Source of the DNA: Frigoribacterium sp. CG_9.8
Lineage (GTDB): Bacteria > Actinomycetota > Actinomycetes > Actinomycetales > Microbacteriaceae
NCBI RefSeq assembly: GCF_015751965.1
Contig: NZ_JADOVH010000004.1
Location: 124,001-188,000, forward strand
Length of the DNA: 64,000 nucleotides
Direction of reading: 5' to 3'
The notes beneath the pieces are model-generated. The model saw nothing but the letters and a program-made list of their open reading frames with translations, had not been told where the DNA came from and did not search any database. The position numbers were made by a program, and so were the translations under genes. Shown piece by piece: positions 44,173 to 52,024 of the stretch; positions within the stretch are counted from its first letter, which is position 1, and every line of letters starts with the position of its first letter.

Positions 44173-44493
44173 GCGGCCCACGCAATGTGTCGCCCGACGG
44201 TGCTGATAACCCGCACTTCATGGTGAATCCGAATGTTCACCTGTACCCGGTGCTGACCACGCAGGTGTGGGCGTACTGTCACAACAGCAAGGCGCTTATC
44301 GTTAGCTGAGGCGCCTTTGCCGATACACGCCAGCGACCCGCAACGCCGAGAGACACCCAGGGTCAGGACAGGTTGCCCCGAATCAAGGGGCCGCCGGACT
44401 AAGGGTTAGCCCCTCGAACTTGGCACCACACGTCTCGATGTACGTCCGTTTGAACGGCGCGAGGGCGAGGGCGAGGGCGAGGGCGAGGTACTT
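44173..44493. other. 321-bp gap with a hairpin and a 6-bp repeat
   Basis: An inverted repeat AAGGCGC/GCGCCTT (44289-44295 with 44311-44317) could be a terminator for the upstream gene, although T residues are few. A gagggc microsatellite (44461-44487) directly precedes the CBS-domain frame and stays in frame with it. No other gene is supported. Confidence 0.5.
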
Positions 44494-44946
44494 TTGCGCA
44501 AGGATGTGATCGGTCATCGCGCGGCCGATGTGCTCGCCCGGATGCGCACCGATGATAGAGAGACCATCGGTGATGCCCTGGAGCGCGTTCGCACCGCAAC
44601 GAGGCAACTGCCCGAAGCCTTGACCACCATCTACTCTCTCGATGACGATGGCGCGCTGGCCGGCTGCATCCGCCTGGTCAGTGCCATCCAACATGATCCG
44701 TCGGCCGTATTGCGCGAGGTCGTCAGCGGCGACCCCATTCACGCCAGCCCGAGCGATGACATCATCGAGATCACCACCCGCATGGCGGACTTCAACCTCC
44801 TCACCCTTTCGGTGCTCGACGACACAGGGCACATCCTGGGCGTCATCACCGTGGATGACGCACTCGAGGCGGCGATCCCCGAAGACTGGCGGCGCAGAGG
44901 AAAACAACAACGCGAGACAGTCTTGGGTAGCGTCGAACCCGGATAA
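44494..44946 (+). CDS. CBS-domain protein, probably the C-terminal remnant of a larger protein
   Basis: Open frame of about 150 codons containing two CBS-like repeats (TTIYSLDDDGALAGCIRLVSAIQHD, then DLLTLSV-like TLSVLDDTGHILGVITVDDALEAAIPEDWRRRG). The C-terminal part strongly resembles the end of actinobacterial MgtE-N/CBS proteins, which are much longer. There is no good start: the nearest is a TTG at 44494, and an in-frame stop at 44407 leaves only an EG-repeat leader. I infer a 5'-truncated gene; a short functional CBS protein is the alternative. Confidence 0.55.
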   Translation: MRKDVIGHRAADVLARMRTDDRETIGDALERVRTATRQLPEALTTIYSLDDDGALAGCIRLVSAIQHDPSAVLREVVSGDPIHASPSDDIIEITTRMADFNLLTLSVLDDTGHILGVITVDDALEAAIPEDWRRRGKQQRETVLGSVEPG

Positions 44947-45043
44947 ACACCGCGACTGCAGGACAACGCGACCGAGTGGCAGAGTGGCGCTCACTCGAGG
45001 CATGCCGGCGGTCGATACCGACCCGGTCCCGGACTATCGCGAG

Positions 45044-45934
45044 TCAGGGTCGGATGAATACGTCATTCAGGGTGACGGTCTGAAGTCCACGACCGTGGAT
45101 GATTTCACTCAGTTGCGGGAAGACCGTGGTCACCGGCAGAAAATTGGCATGCCCGATGACAATGTGCCCGGGAAGGAACCATTGGTCGGCGAAAGTCACG
45201 ACCTTGCCGGGGACGCGGAGTGCAGAATCCGACAGCGACCCGAACCACATCACCGGAGTCGTGTAGCCGATGCTTGCCGCGAGGCGATCCACTCGTGCGT
45301 TGTGGAAGCCGTAAGGAGGGCGGTAATAAGGGCGCGCGTCAACCCCGTAAGTGTTGCTGATGAAGTCATGGTTGCGCTGGAGTTCCATCACCACCTGGCC
45401 GTCGCCGAGCTTGGTCAGGTTGGCATGATCCCAGGTGTGATTGCCAAGCTGCACTTGGCCCGACGCGACGAGTGGGCGCAGGAGCGCGGCGTACGTGGTC
45501 CAGCCGGAGTGGGTGCCGTTGAGGAAGAAGGTGATCCTGGTACCTGTCGCGGCGGCGAATTCGATGTATCTAGGGATCACCTCGGCGTTGATGCCATCGT
45601 CGACAGTCCACGCGAGAAGCGCACCCCGGCCGGGGAGCTTGCTGATCACGCCCGCGGGCAGTGCCACCTTGACCAGTTGGGGCGATCCCGGCAGCGGAAC
45701 GGGATCAACGGTGGGGATCGGCAATGGCGCTGGCGATGGCGTCGGGCTCGGCAGTGTGGAGGACGACGGCTCGGGCGTGAGCGGTGTTGAAGTGGGAGTG
45801 ACCGGAGGTGATGAGGGCGGCAGCGTCGCGGCGGTGGTCACAGTCGGAAAATTCCACCGCAACCTCTGCGCACAGCCGGTGAGCACGAGTGCGGCACCGC
45901 CAACCAGTGCAGCAAAAAATAGACGACGATCCAT
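45044..45934 (-). CDS. Polysaccharide deacetylase lipoprotein (NodB domain)
   Basis: 296 aa. Lipoprotein signal peptide with lipobox LTGC near residue 21, a 70-residue Pro/Thr/Ser linker, then a carbohydrate-esterase-4 domain. Motif 1 is TVDDG (usually TFDDG), the metal His pair is NHTWDH and motif 3 is RPPYGFHN; GNHTWDHANLTKL and GVDARPYYRPPYG are typical. It likely removes acetyl groups from peptidoglycan or another envelope glycan. Downstream of the SGNH hydrolase on the same strand, which could act on the same polymer. Confidence 0.9.
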   Translation of the reverse strand: MDRRLFFAALVGGAALVLTGCAQRLRWNFPTVTTAATLPPSSPPVTPTSTPLTPEPSSSTLPSPTPSPAPLPIPTVDPVPLPGSPQLVKVALPAGVISKLPGRGALLAWTVDDGINAEVIPRYIEFAAATGTRITFFLNGTHSGWTTYAALLRPLVASGQVQLGNHTWDHANLTKLGDGQVVMELQRNHDFISNTYGVDARPYYRPPYGFHNARVDRLAASIGYTTPVMWFGSLSDSALRVPGKVVTFADQWFLPGHIVIGHANFLPVTTVFPQLSEIIHGRGLQTVTLNDVFIRP

Positions 45935-45995
45935 GTCGTCAATTTGCGTTGCCCTGAACTGCTTTAGCGGGATGACAGCTGGTTGGGGCGCGCGC

Positions 45996-46685
45996 CTACA
46001 GCGCCTCGCCCGCGCGATTCAGAGCCTTCGTCACGTGATGAGCAATCGCTGCCTGACCGGCGGCAGTCGGATGGACCTCGTCAGTCTGCATGAGAAATAC
46101 CCTCCCGCCGAGTGGCTGGCCGATGTGTAGGTAAGTGCCACCGACTGCCTTCACCGCGGTGCGCACACTGTCGTTGATGGTGACCATCTGTGGCGGCAGG
46201 GCCGTAGCGCCCCACACACCGGAGACGGCAATTATCTGCGCCTTCTGTAGAGCGGTGTGGAGTTTAGTTACGACGGCGCCTATTGCGGTTTCGACTGCGG
46301 CATCCGACTGGCCGAGGTCGTTACTGCTGCCCGAGAGGATGACGACATCGGCTTTGAGGTCGATTGCGGTCGTGATCTGGTCGGCAAATGTGTCGTTGTT
46401 ATCGCCGGCTGTGACGAAACCGGATCCGTCCGACGCCAGATTCACCAGGTTGAAGTTGTTCTGGAGTGCGAGCTGGGCGACCCATGATTCGTCTGATCCG
46501 AGTCCGTGACCGGACAAAATGGAATCGCCAACGGCTACGACCAGGGGGCCGGTGGCTGAACTGTTGATCTTCACTGCGGTGATGACCAGCGAGGTCGAGG
46601 CGGGAGCTGCACCGGCCAAGGAGGTTACGACCGCGACGACCGCGACGGCGGGAATGGCCGCAACACGCAGAAACTTTCTGATCAC
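45996..46685 (-). CDS. Secreted SGNH/GDSL-family hydrolase
   Basis: 229 aa from the GTG at 46685, the start that gives a proper signal peptide (IRKFLRVAAIPAVAVVAVVTSLAGAAPAS); a longer frame reaches 46763. Catalytic blocks: VAVGDSILSGHG (Ser), SGSSNDLGQ (Asn oxyanion block III) and TDEVHPT (Asp/His). SGNH enzymes are lipases/esterases, often carbohydrate esterases. Substrate unknown; its position beside a deacetylase suggests an envelope glycan. Confidence 0.88.
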   Translation of the reverse strand: MIRKFLRVAAIPAVAVVAVVTSLAGAAPASTSLVITAVKINSSATGPLVVAVGDSILSGHGLGSDESWVAQLALQNNFNLVNLASDGSGFVTAGDNNDTFADQITTAIDLKADVVILSGSSNDLGQSDAAVETAIGAVVTKLHTALQKAQIIAVSGVWGATALPPQMVTINDSVRTAVKAVGGTYLHIGQPLGGRVFLMQTDEVHPTAAGQAAIAHHVTKALNRAGEAL

Positions 46686-46778
46686 CGGGCGAAAATACGC
46701 CCTTCGCCTATGAACTTCCTTTGAGATGCCATCAGGGTGGTGCACGGTGTCGGCTACCCGCAATCCGCAGCGCGGCAG

Positions 46779-47120
46779 CTAGCCGGTGACCACCGCGTAG
46801 CCGGCCGCCGTCACCGCTGCCCGAATGTCAGCGGCGGGCACGGGAACCGAGCTCACGACCATGATTCGGGAGGTGCCGCCGGCGTTCAAGTCCACGTTTA
46901 CCGAGTCGACGCCATCCAGCGCTGAAATCTCCTCCGTGACGCTCGACACGCAGTGACCGCAGGTCATGCCATCCACCAGATAGTGCTCGCGGATTGCGTC
47001 CTCCGGTGCGGGTGTCGACGTCTCGGCGTCGGCATGCCCACCACACGCACAGGCGTGGTTCTTGTCCGTAAGGCCCAGTTCATTGCCCGTGATGGTTGTG
47101 CCGCACATTGGGTGATCCAT
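46779..47120 (-). CDS. Second copper chaperone-like HMA protein with Cys/His-rich N-terminus
   Basis: 113 aa. C-terminal HMA domain with GMTCGHC, closely similar to CopZ at 30791-31030 (IREHYLVDGMTCGHCVSSVTEEIS). The N-terminal 40 residues add possible metal ligands, MDHPMCG and NHACACGGHAD, unlike the simple chaperone. Divergent from a CPH-type ATPase with copper operators between them, so a copper (or silver) role is likely. Whether it hands metal to that pump is inference. Confidence 0.9.
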   Translation of the reverse strand: MDHPMCGTTITGNELGLTDKNHACACGGHADAETSTPAPEDAIREHYLVDGMTCGHCVSSVTEEISALDGVDSVNVDLNAGGTSRIMVVSSVPVPAADIRAAVTAAGYAVVTG

Positions 47121-47155
47121 TTCTGTCGTTATCGCCGTTCAGTTCTACTTCATAA

Positions 47156-47173
47156 TTTACCCCATGGGGGTAT
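47156..47173. promoter_or_regulatory. CsoR-type operator upstream of the HMA-protein gene
   Basis: TTTACCCCATGGGGGTATC is close to the csoR operator at 31356-31372. It lies 36-53 bp upstream of the HMA ATG on the minus strand, in position to control that gene. Confidence 0.72.
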
Positions 47174-47216
47174 CCACGCGTGCACCCCGCCATCAGCACC
47201 GCCGATCGCGAGGGGC

Positions 47217-47245
47217 TTGATTGATACCCCATGGGGGTATATTGT
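47217..47245 (+). promoter_or_regulatory. Promoter with an embedded CsoR-type operator for the CPH-type ATPase
   Basis: -35 TTGATT (47217-47222) and -10 TATTGT (47240-47245) are separated by exactly 17 bp; the spacer is filled by the palindrome ATACCCCATGGGGGTAT (47224-47240). The predicted start of transcription is 47252-47253, at the ATG of the ATPase gene, and no Shine-Dalgarno is visible, so a leaderless mRNA is likely. Confidence 0.72.
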
Positions 47246-47252
47246 CTTGGGT

Positions 47253-49373
47253 ATGGACACCGCAGACACGGGTATGACAGACACGGGCACCGCCGCACCA
47301 CGGCACGACGCAATGACCCACAACGACTCAAGGCCCCACGACGACGCAATGACCCACGACGACCCAATGTCGCACCACGGTGGGCACGGTGATCACGTCG
47401 GGCAGTTCCGGCGGCTGTTCTGGATCATGCTCGTCATCGCCGTACCGGTCGTTGCCTTCAGCCCCATGTTCGCCATGATTCTCGGGTACCCACTGCCCAG
47501 CGCTGCAGTTATCTATTGGATTTCACCCGTCCTCGGCACGGTCATGTACGTGTGGGGCGGCAAGCCTTTTCTCACCGGTGCCCTCTCGGAGCTCACGGCG
47601 CGCAAGCCGGGCATGATGCTGCTGATCGCTCTGGCAATCACGGTTGCCTTCCTCTCCTCCTGGGGGGCGAGCCTGCGCATCCTGGATGGGCAGCTCGATT
47701 TCTGGTGGGAACTCGCGCTGCTGATCGTCATCATGCTTCTGGGGCACTGGATCGAAATGCGGTCCCTCGCCCAGACCTCTACCGCTCTGGAATCGCTGGC
47801 GGCGCTTCTGCCCGATCAAGCCGAACGTGTCACCGGCGACACGGTCGAGGTTGTGTCTCCGAGCGATCTGACTGTCGGTGACGTCGTGGTCGTGCGCCCG
47901 GGCGCCCGCGTGCCAGCCGATGGCATCGTGACCGAAGGCACTGCCGACGTGGATGAATCGATGATCACCGGCGAATCGCGACCGGTCAGTCGTGGGCCTG
48001 GTGCCCGCGTTGTCGCTGGCACCGTTGCCACCGACACCGCGATCCGGGTTGAAGTCACCGCGGTCGGCGACGATACGGCCCTCGCCGGCATCCAGCGATT
48101 GGTCACGGAAGCGCAGAATTCATCCTCCCCTGCTCAGCGGATCGCCGACACAGCCGCGGGCTGGCTGTTCTGGTTCGCACTCGGCGCCGCCGTCATCACC
48201 GCCATCGTGTGGACTCTCGTGGGCAACCCCAACGATGCGATCATCCGCACCATCACAGTGCTCGTGATCGCCTGCCCGCATGCTCTTGGCCTTGCAATCC
48301 CCCTGGTGGTGTCGATCTCGACCGAGAGGGCCGCGAAAGCTGGTGTTCTGGTCAAGGATCGTCTGGCGCTGGAAAGTATGCGCGCCGTGACCACCGTGCT
48401 GTTCGACAAGACCGGAACGCTCACCAGGGGTGAGCCGATCGTCTCGAACCTGGCCGTTGTCGGCTCCATTTCAGAAGATGAACTGCTCGCTCTTGCCGCC
48501 GCCGCCGAAGCCGACAGCGAACATCCGCTCGCCGCAGCTATCGTTCGCGCGGCGGAAACGCGAGGCGCGACGGTGGGCAGGGCCACCGACTTCCACGCGT
48601 CAACGGCCGTCGGTGTCACGGCTACCGTCGGTGGCACGCAGGTCAGTGTGGGCGGTCCCGGCATGCTTACCAGCCACAGGGCACAGGCGCTGCCCGAAAC
48701 CGCTGCGTGGGAAAACGACGGCGCAATCATCCTGCACGTACTCGCCGACGGTGCCGTCATCGGCGCAATCGGGCTTGCCGATGAGATTCGCCCGGAATCC
48801 CAGCAGGCGGTCGACTCGCTCCACGCCCTCGGCATCCAGGTCGTGATGATCACTGGCGATGCCGAAGCCGTCGCCCACTCCGTTGCCACAGCGCTGGGTA
48901 TCGACCGGGTGTTTGCCGGCGTGCACCCCGAAGACAAAGCGGCAAAAGTTGCCGAGCTGCAACACGAGGGTTGCAGAGTGGCCATGGTCGGCGACGGAGT
49001 CAATGACGCGCCAGCCCTCGCCCAAGCGGATGTCGGCATCGCCATCGGCGCCGGAACAGATGTGGCCATCGCCTCCGCCGGAGTCATCCTGGCAAGCAAC
49101 GACACGCGATCCGTGCTCTCGGTCATCAAGCTCTCCCGCAGAAGTTACCGCAAGATGAAGCAGAACCTCTGGTGGGCCGCCGGCTACAACCTGATCTCGG
49201 TACCGCTCGCAGCCGGCGTGCTCGCCCCGATCGGATTCATCCTTCCCATGGAGATGGGCGCCCTGCTGATGTCGGCCTCCACCGTCGTCGTCGCGCTTAA
49301 TGCGCAACTACTCCGACGGCTCGACCTGCGGCCGCAGCAGCACACCGATCTCAGTTTGTCAGAGCGGGAATGA
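47253..49373 (+). CDS. copB: Copper-translocating P1B-type ATPase, CPH (CopB-like) class
   Basis: 706-aa membrane pump. The N-terminal 50 residues are His/Met/Asp-rich (HNDSRPHDDAMTHDD, SHHGGHGDH) in place of an HMA domain; the membrane motif is CPH (VIACPHALGLAIP), placing it in the P1B-3 class that exports Cu(II)/Cu(I) or Ag. Phosphorylation site DKTGT, GDGVNDAPAL hinge and SEHPLAAAI are intact. The start at 47253 fits the operator-promoter just upstream. It converges with the heliorhodopsin gene, their ends overlapping by 23 bp. Gene symbol by class, not by orthology proof. Confidence 0.92.
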   Translation: MDTADTGMTDTGTAAPRHDAMTHNDSRPHDDAMTHDDPMSHHGGHGDHVGQFRRLFWIMLVIAVPVVAFSPMFAMILGYPLPSAAVIYWISPVLGTVMYVWGGKPFLTGALSELTARKPGMMLLIALAITVAFLSSWGASLRILDGQLDFWWELALLIVIMLLGHWIEMRSLAQTSTALESLAALLPDQAERVTGDTVEVVSPSDLTVGDVVVVRPGARVPADGIVTEGTADVDESMITGESRPVSRGPGARVVAGTVATDTAIRVEVTAVGDDTALAGIQRLVTEAQNSSSPAQRIADTAAGWLFWFALGAAVITAIVWTLVGNPNDAIIRTITVLVIACPHALGLAIPLVVSISTERAAKAGVLVKDRLALESMRAVTTVLFDKTGTLTRGEPIVSNLAVVGSISEDELLALAAAAEADSEHPLAAAIVRAAETRGATVGRATDFHASTAVGVTATVGGTQVSVGGPGMLTSHRAQALPETAAWENDGAIILHVLADGAVIGAIGLADEIRPESQQAVDSLHALGIQVVMITGDAEAVAHSVATALGIDRVFAGVHPEDKAAKVAELQHEGCRVAMVGDGVNDAPALAQADVGIAIGAGTDVAIASAGVILASNDTRSVLSVIKLSRRSYRKMKQNLWWAAGYNLISVPLAAGVLAPIGFILPMEMGALLMSASTVVVALNAQLLRRLDLRPQQHTDLSLSERE

Positions 49374-50154
49374 TTGCTCCCGAGAACACCTGCCAGGCGA
49401 GCGCCGTCTTGGCCACCAAGCTCAGGGTGATGTAGGTGCGCTCACCCTGCAGGTAGCTCTTCCACTTACCGACCTGTTTGTACTGTAACCACTGGTTGAT
49501 GGCGAAGGTGTTGAAGAACAGGAAGAGTGAGATGACGATGCCGATCACGAAACCGGGAATAGTGTTCTCGCCCGCGCTGCCGGGCCGCAGGAAGTAGATC
49601 ATCACCACGATCCAGGGAACAATGCCGACCATCGAACCGAAGATGAAGGGCAGTAGGCCACCGGATCCGGGCTGCTCATACTTCTCCTGAAGCGCCCCGA
49701 ACAGGATCATCGCGGAGTTCACGGCGAAGATCGCGAACAGTGCGGCGAAGTCGGTCACCCCGTTGATCTGCAGGATCAGCCAGATCATGATCGAGGAACT
49801 GAGCGAGTATTCGGTCCAACGGAAGTAGTTACGGCTGTGCAGCAGGCCGTTCTTGTATCGGCCAAAAAACCACGGGCTCGAAATAAGCAAGTGGAAGAAC
49901 GCGCTGAGCCCGAGGAACGCGACCACGCCGATGCCGATGTTCACTTCGAAGATGGTCACCCGCTCGGGGGGAATCGGCACTCCGGGTGGCCCAGCCAGGT
50001 AGTCGGCCGTGACGGCGAATAACACCTGGGAACCGAGCATCGTGAGCACGAGCGCGAAGCCGACAGCCTGCACGAGGTGAAGGCTCCCCGCAACCACGTT
50101 GTAAATGCGCAGCCGGTCAACCTGCTGCTCGGGGCTGTACGTCTTCTTCGCCAT
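49351..50154 (-). CDS. Heliorhodopsin
   Basis: 267-aa seven-helix retinal protein of the heliorhodopsin family, which has inverted membrane topology relative to type-1 rhodopsins and no pump function. The retinal Schiff-base lysine is K249 in SLVAKTALAWQ; the counterion glutamate is E115 in FRWTEYSLSSSIMI; the two conserved histidines near the Schiff base correspond to H26 (SLHLVQ) and H88 (FFHLLI). The segments AIFAVNSAMILFGALQEKYEQP and GIVISLFLFFNTFAINQWLQYK are family signatures. Start chosen at MAKKTYSP (50154). No retinal-synthesis gene is in the window. A light or oxidative-stress sensing role is suggested for the family. Confidence 0.95.
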   Translation of the reverse strand: MAKKTYSPEQQVDRLRIYNVVAGSLHLVQAVGFALVLTMLGSQVLFAVTADYLAGPPGVPIPPERVTIFEVNIGIGVVAFLGLSAFFHLLISSPWFFGRYKNGLLHSRNYFRWTEYSLSSSIMIWLILQINGVTDFAALFAIFAVNSAMILFGALQEKYEQPGSGGLLPFIFGSMVGIVPWIVVMIYFLRPGSAGENTIPGFVIGIVISLFLFFNTFAINQWLQYKQVGKWKSYLQGERTYITLSLVAKTALAWQVFSGAIIPALTN

Positions 50155-50254
50155 GATCGTGCTCCCTCGGGTGATGTGGGGCCAACCTAGCATCGCGGGG
50201 CACGCGGGTGCCCAATTTGCTTAATCCGCACCCAGGCACCAACGTAAGAAAATA

Positions 50255-51010
50255 ATGAATGACATGACGGGCTCGGTTGCAGTAGTTACGGGAGCAGCAC
50301 GGGGAATTGGGCGCGCGATCGCACTTGATTTAGCGCGCGCAGGAGCGGATATCGGGATCGGGCTGCGGGATCCGAGTAGCGACGACTCTCTGGCAGACGA
50401 GATCCGCGCGCTCGGACGACGGGCGCTTCCGCTCGCGATGGACGTCACCGATCTCGACGCCAGCCGAACCGCACTAGACCGGGTTGTGCGGGAGCTCGGC
50501 TCGCTCGATGTGCTCGTCAACAACGCGGGCGGCGGGATCGGCGGCGATGCGATCGACGTGACCGAGCAGGACTTCGACGCGGTCTGGGCACTCAACACGC
50601 GGTCGACATTCTTCCTCTCCCAGCATGCTGCGAAGCATATGCGGGATGCCGGCGGCGGATCCATCGTCAACGTCGCCTCCCAGGCCGGGCTGGTCGCACT
50701 CCCTGGCGAATCCTCTTACTGCGTGAGCAAAGCGGCCATCATTCACCTAACGAAATGCCTTGCAGTCGAATGGGGTCAGTTCGGTATCCGCGTTAACGCG
50801 GTCGCCCCGACCTTCATCGAGACTGACGGCACTGCAGGCGCGCTTGCCGACCCAGCGTTCAGAGCAGACACTGTCGAACGGATCGCCGCGCTGCACCGCA
50901 TCGGGAAACCGGGCGAGGTGTCAGCGGCCGTGACGTTCCTCGCATCATCCGCGGCATCCCTGATCACCGGACACACGCTTGTTATCGATGGCGGCTGGAC
51001 GGCGCGCTAG
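50255..51010 (+). CDS. Short-chain dehydrogenase/reductase
   Basis: 251-aa NAD(P)-dependent SDR with cofactor loop TGAARGIG, structural NNAGGG, catalytic Ser in VASQAGLV and Tyr/Lys in YCVSKAA; the end SLITGHTLVIDGGW is standard. The pattern is FabG-like but such SDRs have many substrates. It opens a group of nitrogen-compound genes, though it is divergent from the nitrilase gene's end. Confidence 0.9.
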   Translation: MNDMTGSVAVVTGAARGIGRAIALDLARAGADIGIGLRDPSSDDSLADEIRALGRRALPLAMDVTDLDASRTALDRVVRELGSLDVLVNNAGGGIGGDAIDVTEQDFDAVWALNTRSTFFLSQHAAKHMRDAGGGSIVNVASQAGLVALPGESSYCVSKAAIIHLTKCLAVEWGQFGIRVNAVAPTFIETDGTAGALADPAFRADTVERIAALHRIGKPGEVSAAVTFLASSAASLITGHTLVIDGGWTAR

Positions 51011-51055
51011 TTGTCGCTTCCACTGACCACGCTGCGGGCGACGGCGACAGTGGTT

Positions 51056-51856
51056 TCAGACTGGCTGACCCGCAACTGACCGGTCGTACAGGTCGACTCT
51101 GCGGTCATCCAGATACGGGTTGATCCGACGGGCTTCGTCCACGATCTCCGTGTCGATGACGGCGGTCAAGAGCCGGGTACCGTGAACGATCGAGTCGAGC
51201 ACTCGAGCAGTGGGGTCGATGATCGAGCTGCGTCCGACATAGCTCAGATCACCCTCCGTGCCGTCGTGGTTGAGGTAGGCGATGTAGATCTGGTTTTCCC
51301 AGGCGCGGGCACGAACCACCTGCTCGGCAATGAAATCGTACGGCGTCATCAAAGCGGTGGGAACGATGACCGCGTGCGCGCCGGCCAGGGCGGCGGCACG
51401 CACTGTTTCTGGAAACTCCACGTCGTAGCAAATGAGCAGTGCGAGGCGGACCCCTCGGTAATCCACGGTGGAAATGAGTTGCTGACCGCTGGCGAACGAG
51501 TTGCGATCGAGGCTGCCGAAGAGATGAGTCTTGCGGTAGGTGCCCCGCACCACGCCATCCTCATCGAGAAACACCGCCGAGTTGTAGAAGCGGCCCGCAT
51601 CATGCTCGGGCAGCCCCACGATGATCGCAATGCCTTCCTCCCGAGCGATCTCCTGCACCATCTGGATCAGATTCTGCTTCGCGAGTTCGAACACGTGGTC
51701 ACCGATGTTGTAGCCCGTGAGGAACATCTCCGGTGTGATCAGCAGTTCACCCCCACCACTTTTTGCCTCCCGCGCTGCAGCCCGCAGTTCCACGAGATTG
51801 GCTGCGACATCACCGAGCGATCCGGCGGTCTGCATGCCAACAATGGAGAGTTTCAT
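51056..51856 (-). CDS. Nitrilase-superfamily carbon-nitrogen hydrolase
   Basis: 266 aa. The Glu-Lys-Cys triad is visible: E in LLITPEMFLTGY, K in TYRKTHLFG and C in ALLICYDVEFPE. Sequence around YNIGDHVFELAKQN and VPTALMTPYDFIAEQVVRARAWENQIYIAYLN points to aliphatic amidase or carbamoyl-type hydrolases (branch 13 or so). It releases ammonia from an amide. Same strand as the NCS1 permease, 168 bp downstream of it. Confidence 0.92.
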   Translation of the reverse strand: MKLSIVGMQTAGSLGDVAANLVELRAAAREAKSGGGELLITPEMFLTGYNIGDHVFELAKQNLIQMVQEIAREEGIAIIVGLPEHDAGRFYNSAVFLDEDGVVRGTYRKTHLFGSLDRNSFASGQQLISTVDYRGVRLALLICYDVEFPETVRAAALAGAHAVIVPTALMTPYDFIAEQVVRARAWENQIYIAYLNHDGTEGDLSYVGRSSIIDPTARVLDSIVHGTRLLTAVIDTEIVDEARRINPYLDDRRVDLYDRSVAGQPV

Positions 51857-51975
51857 CTGTGCCTTTCACTGTGAAAACTGCGGGTGCGGGTGCGGTTGCG
51901 CGTCACGGTCTCTTTCGATTCTGTGGCAACCGTTCGTGTTTGATTTCGTCGGCCCTTCGCCTGTCAGGTGATGTG

Positions 51976-52004
51976 CTGGAACCCCCAAGTCGTGAAGGTT
52001 CCAG
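51976..52004. terminator. Hairpin between the nitrilase and NCS1 permease genes
   Basis: CTGGAACC (51976-51983) pairs with GGTTCCAG (51997-52004) 20 bp after the permease stop codon. T residues are scarce, so this is a weak or Rho-assisted terminator candidate, or a processing hairpin. Confidence 0.4.
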
Positions 52005-52024
52005 CTCACTTGATGCTGAGCCGA

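Noticed and set aside
44289-44317. Strong intrinsic terminator after the channel-like membrane gene
   Set aside because: The stem is only 7 bp with a 15-nt loop and few T residues; kept only as a note.
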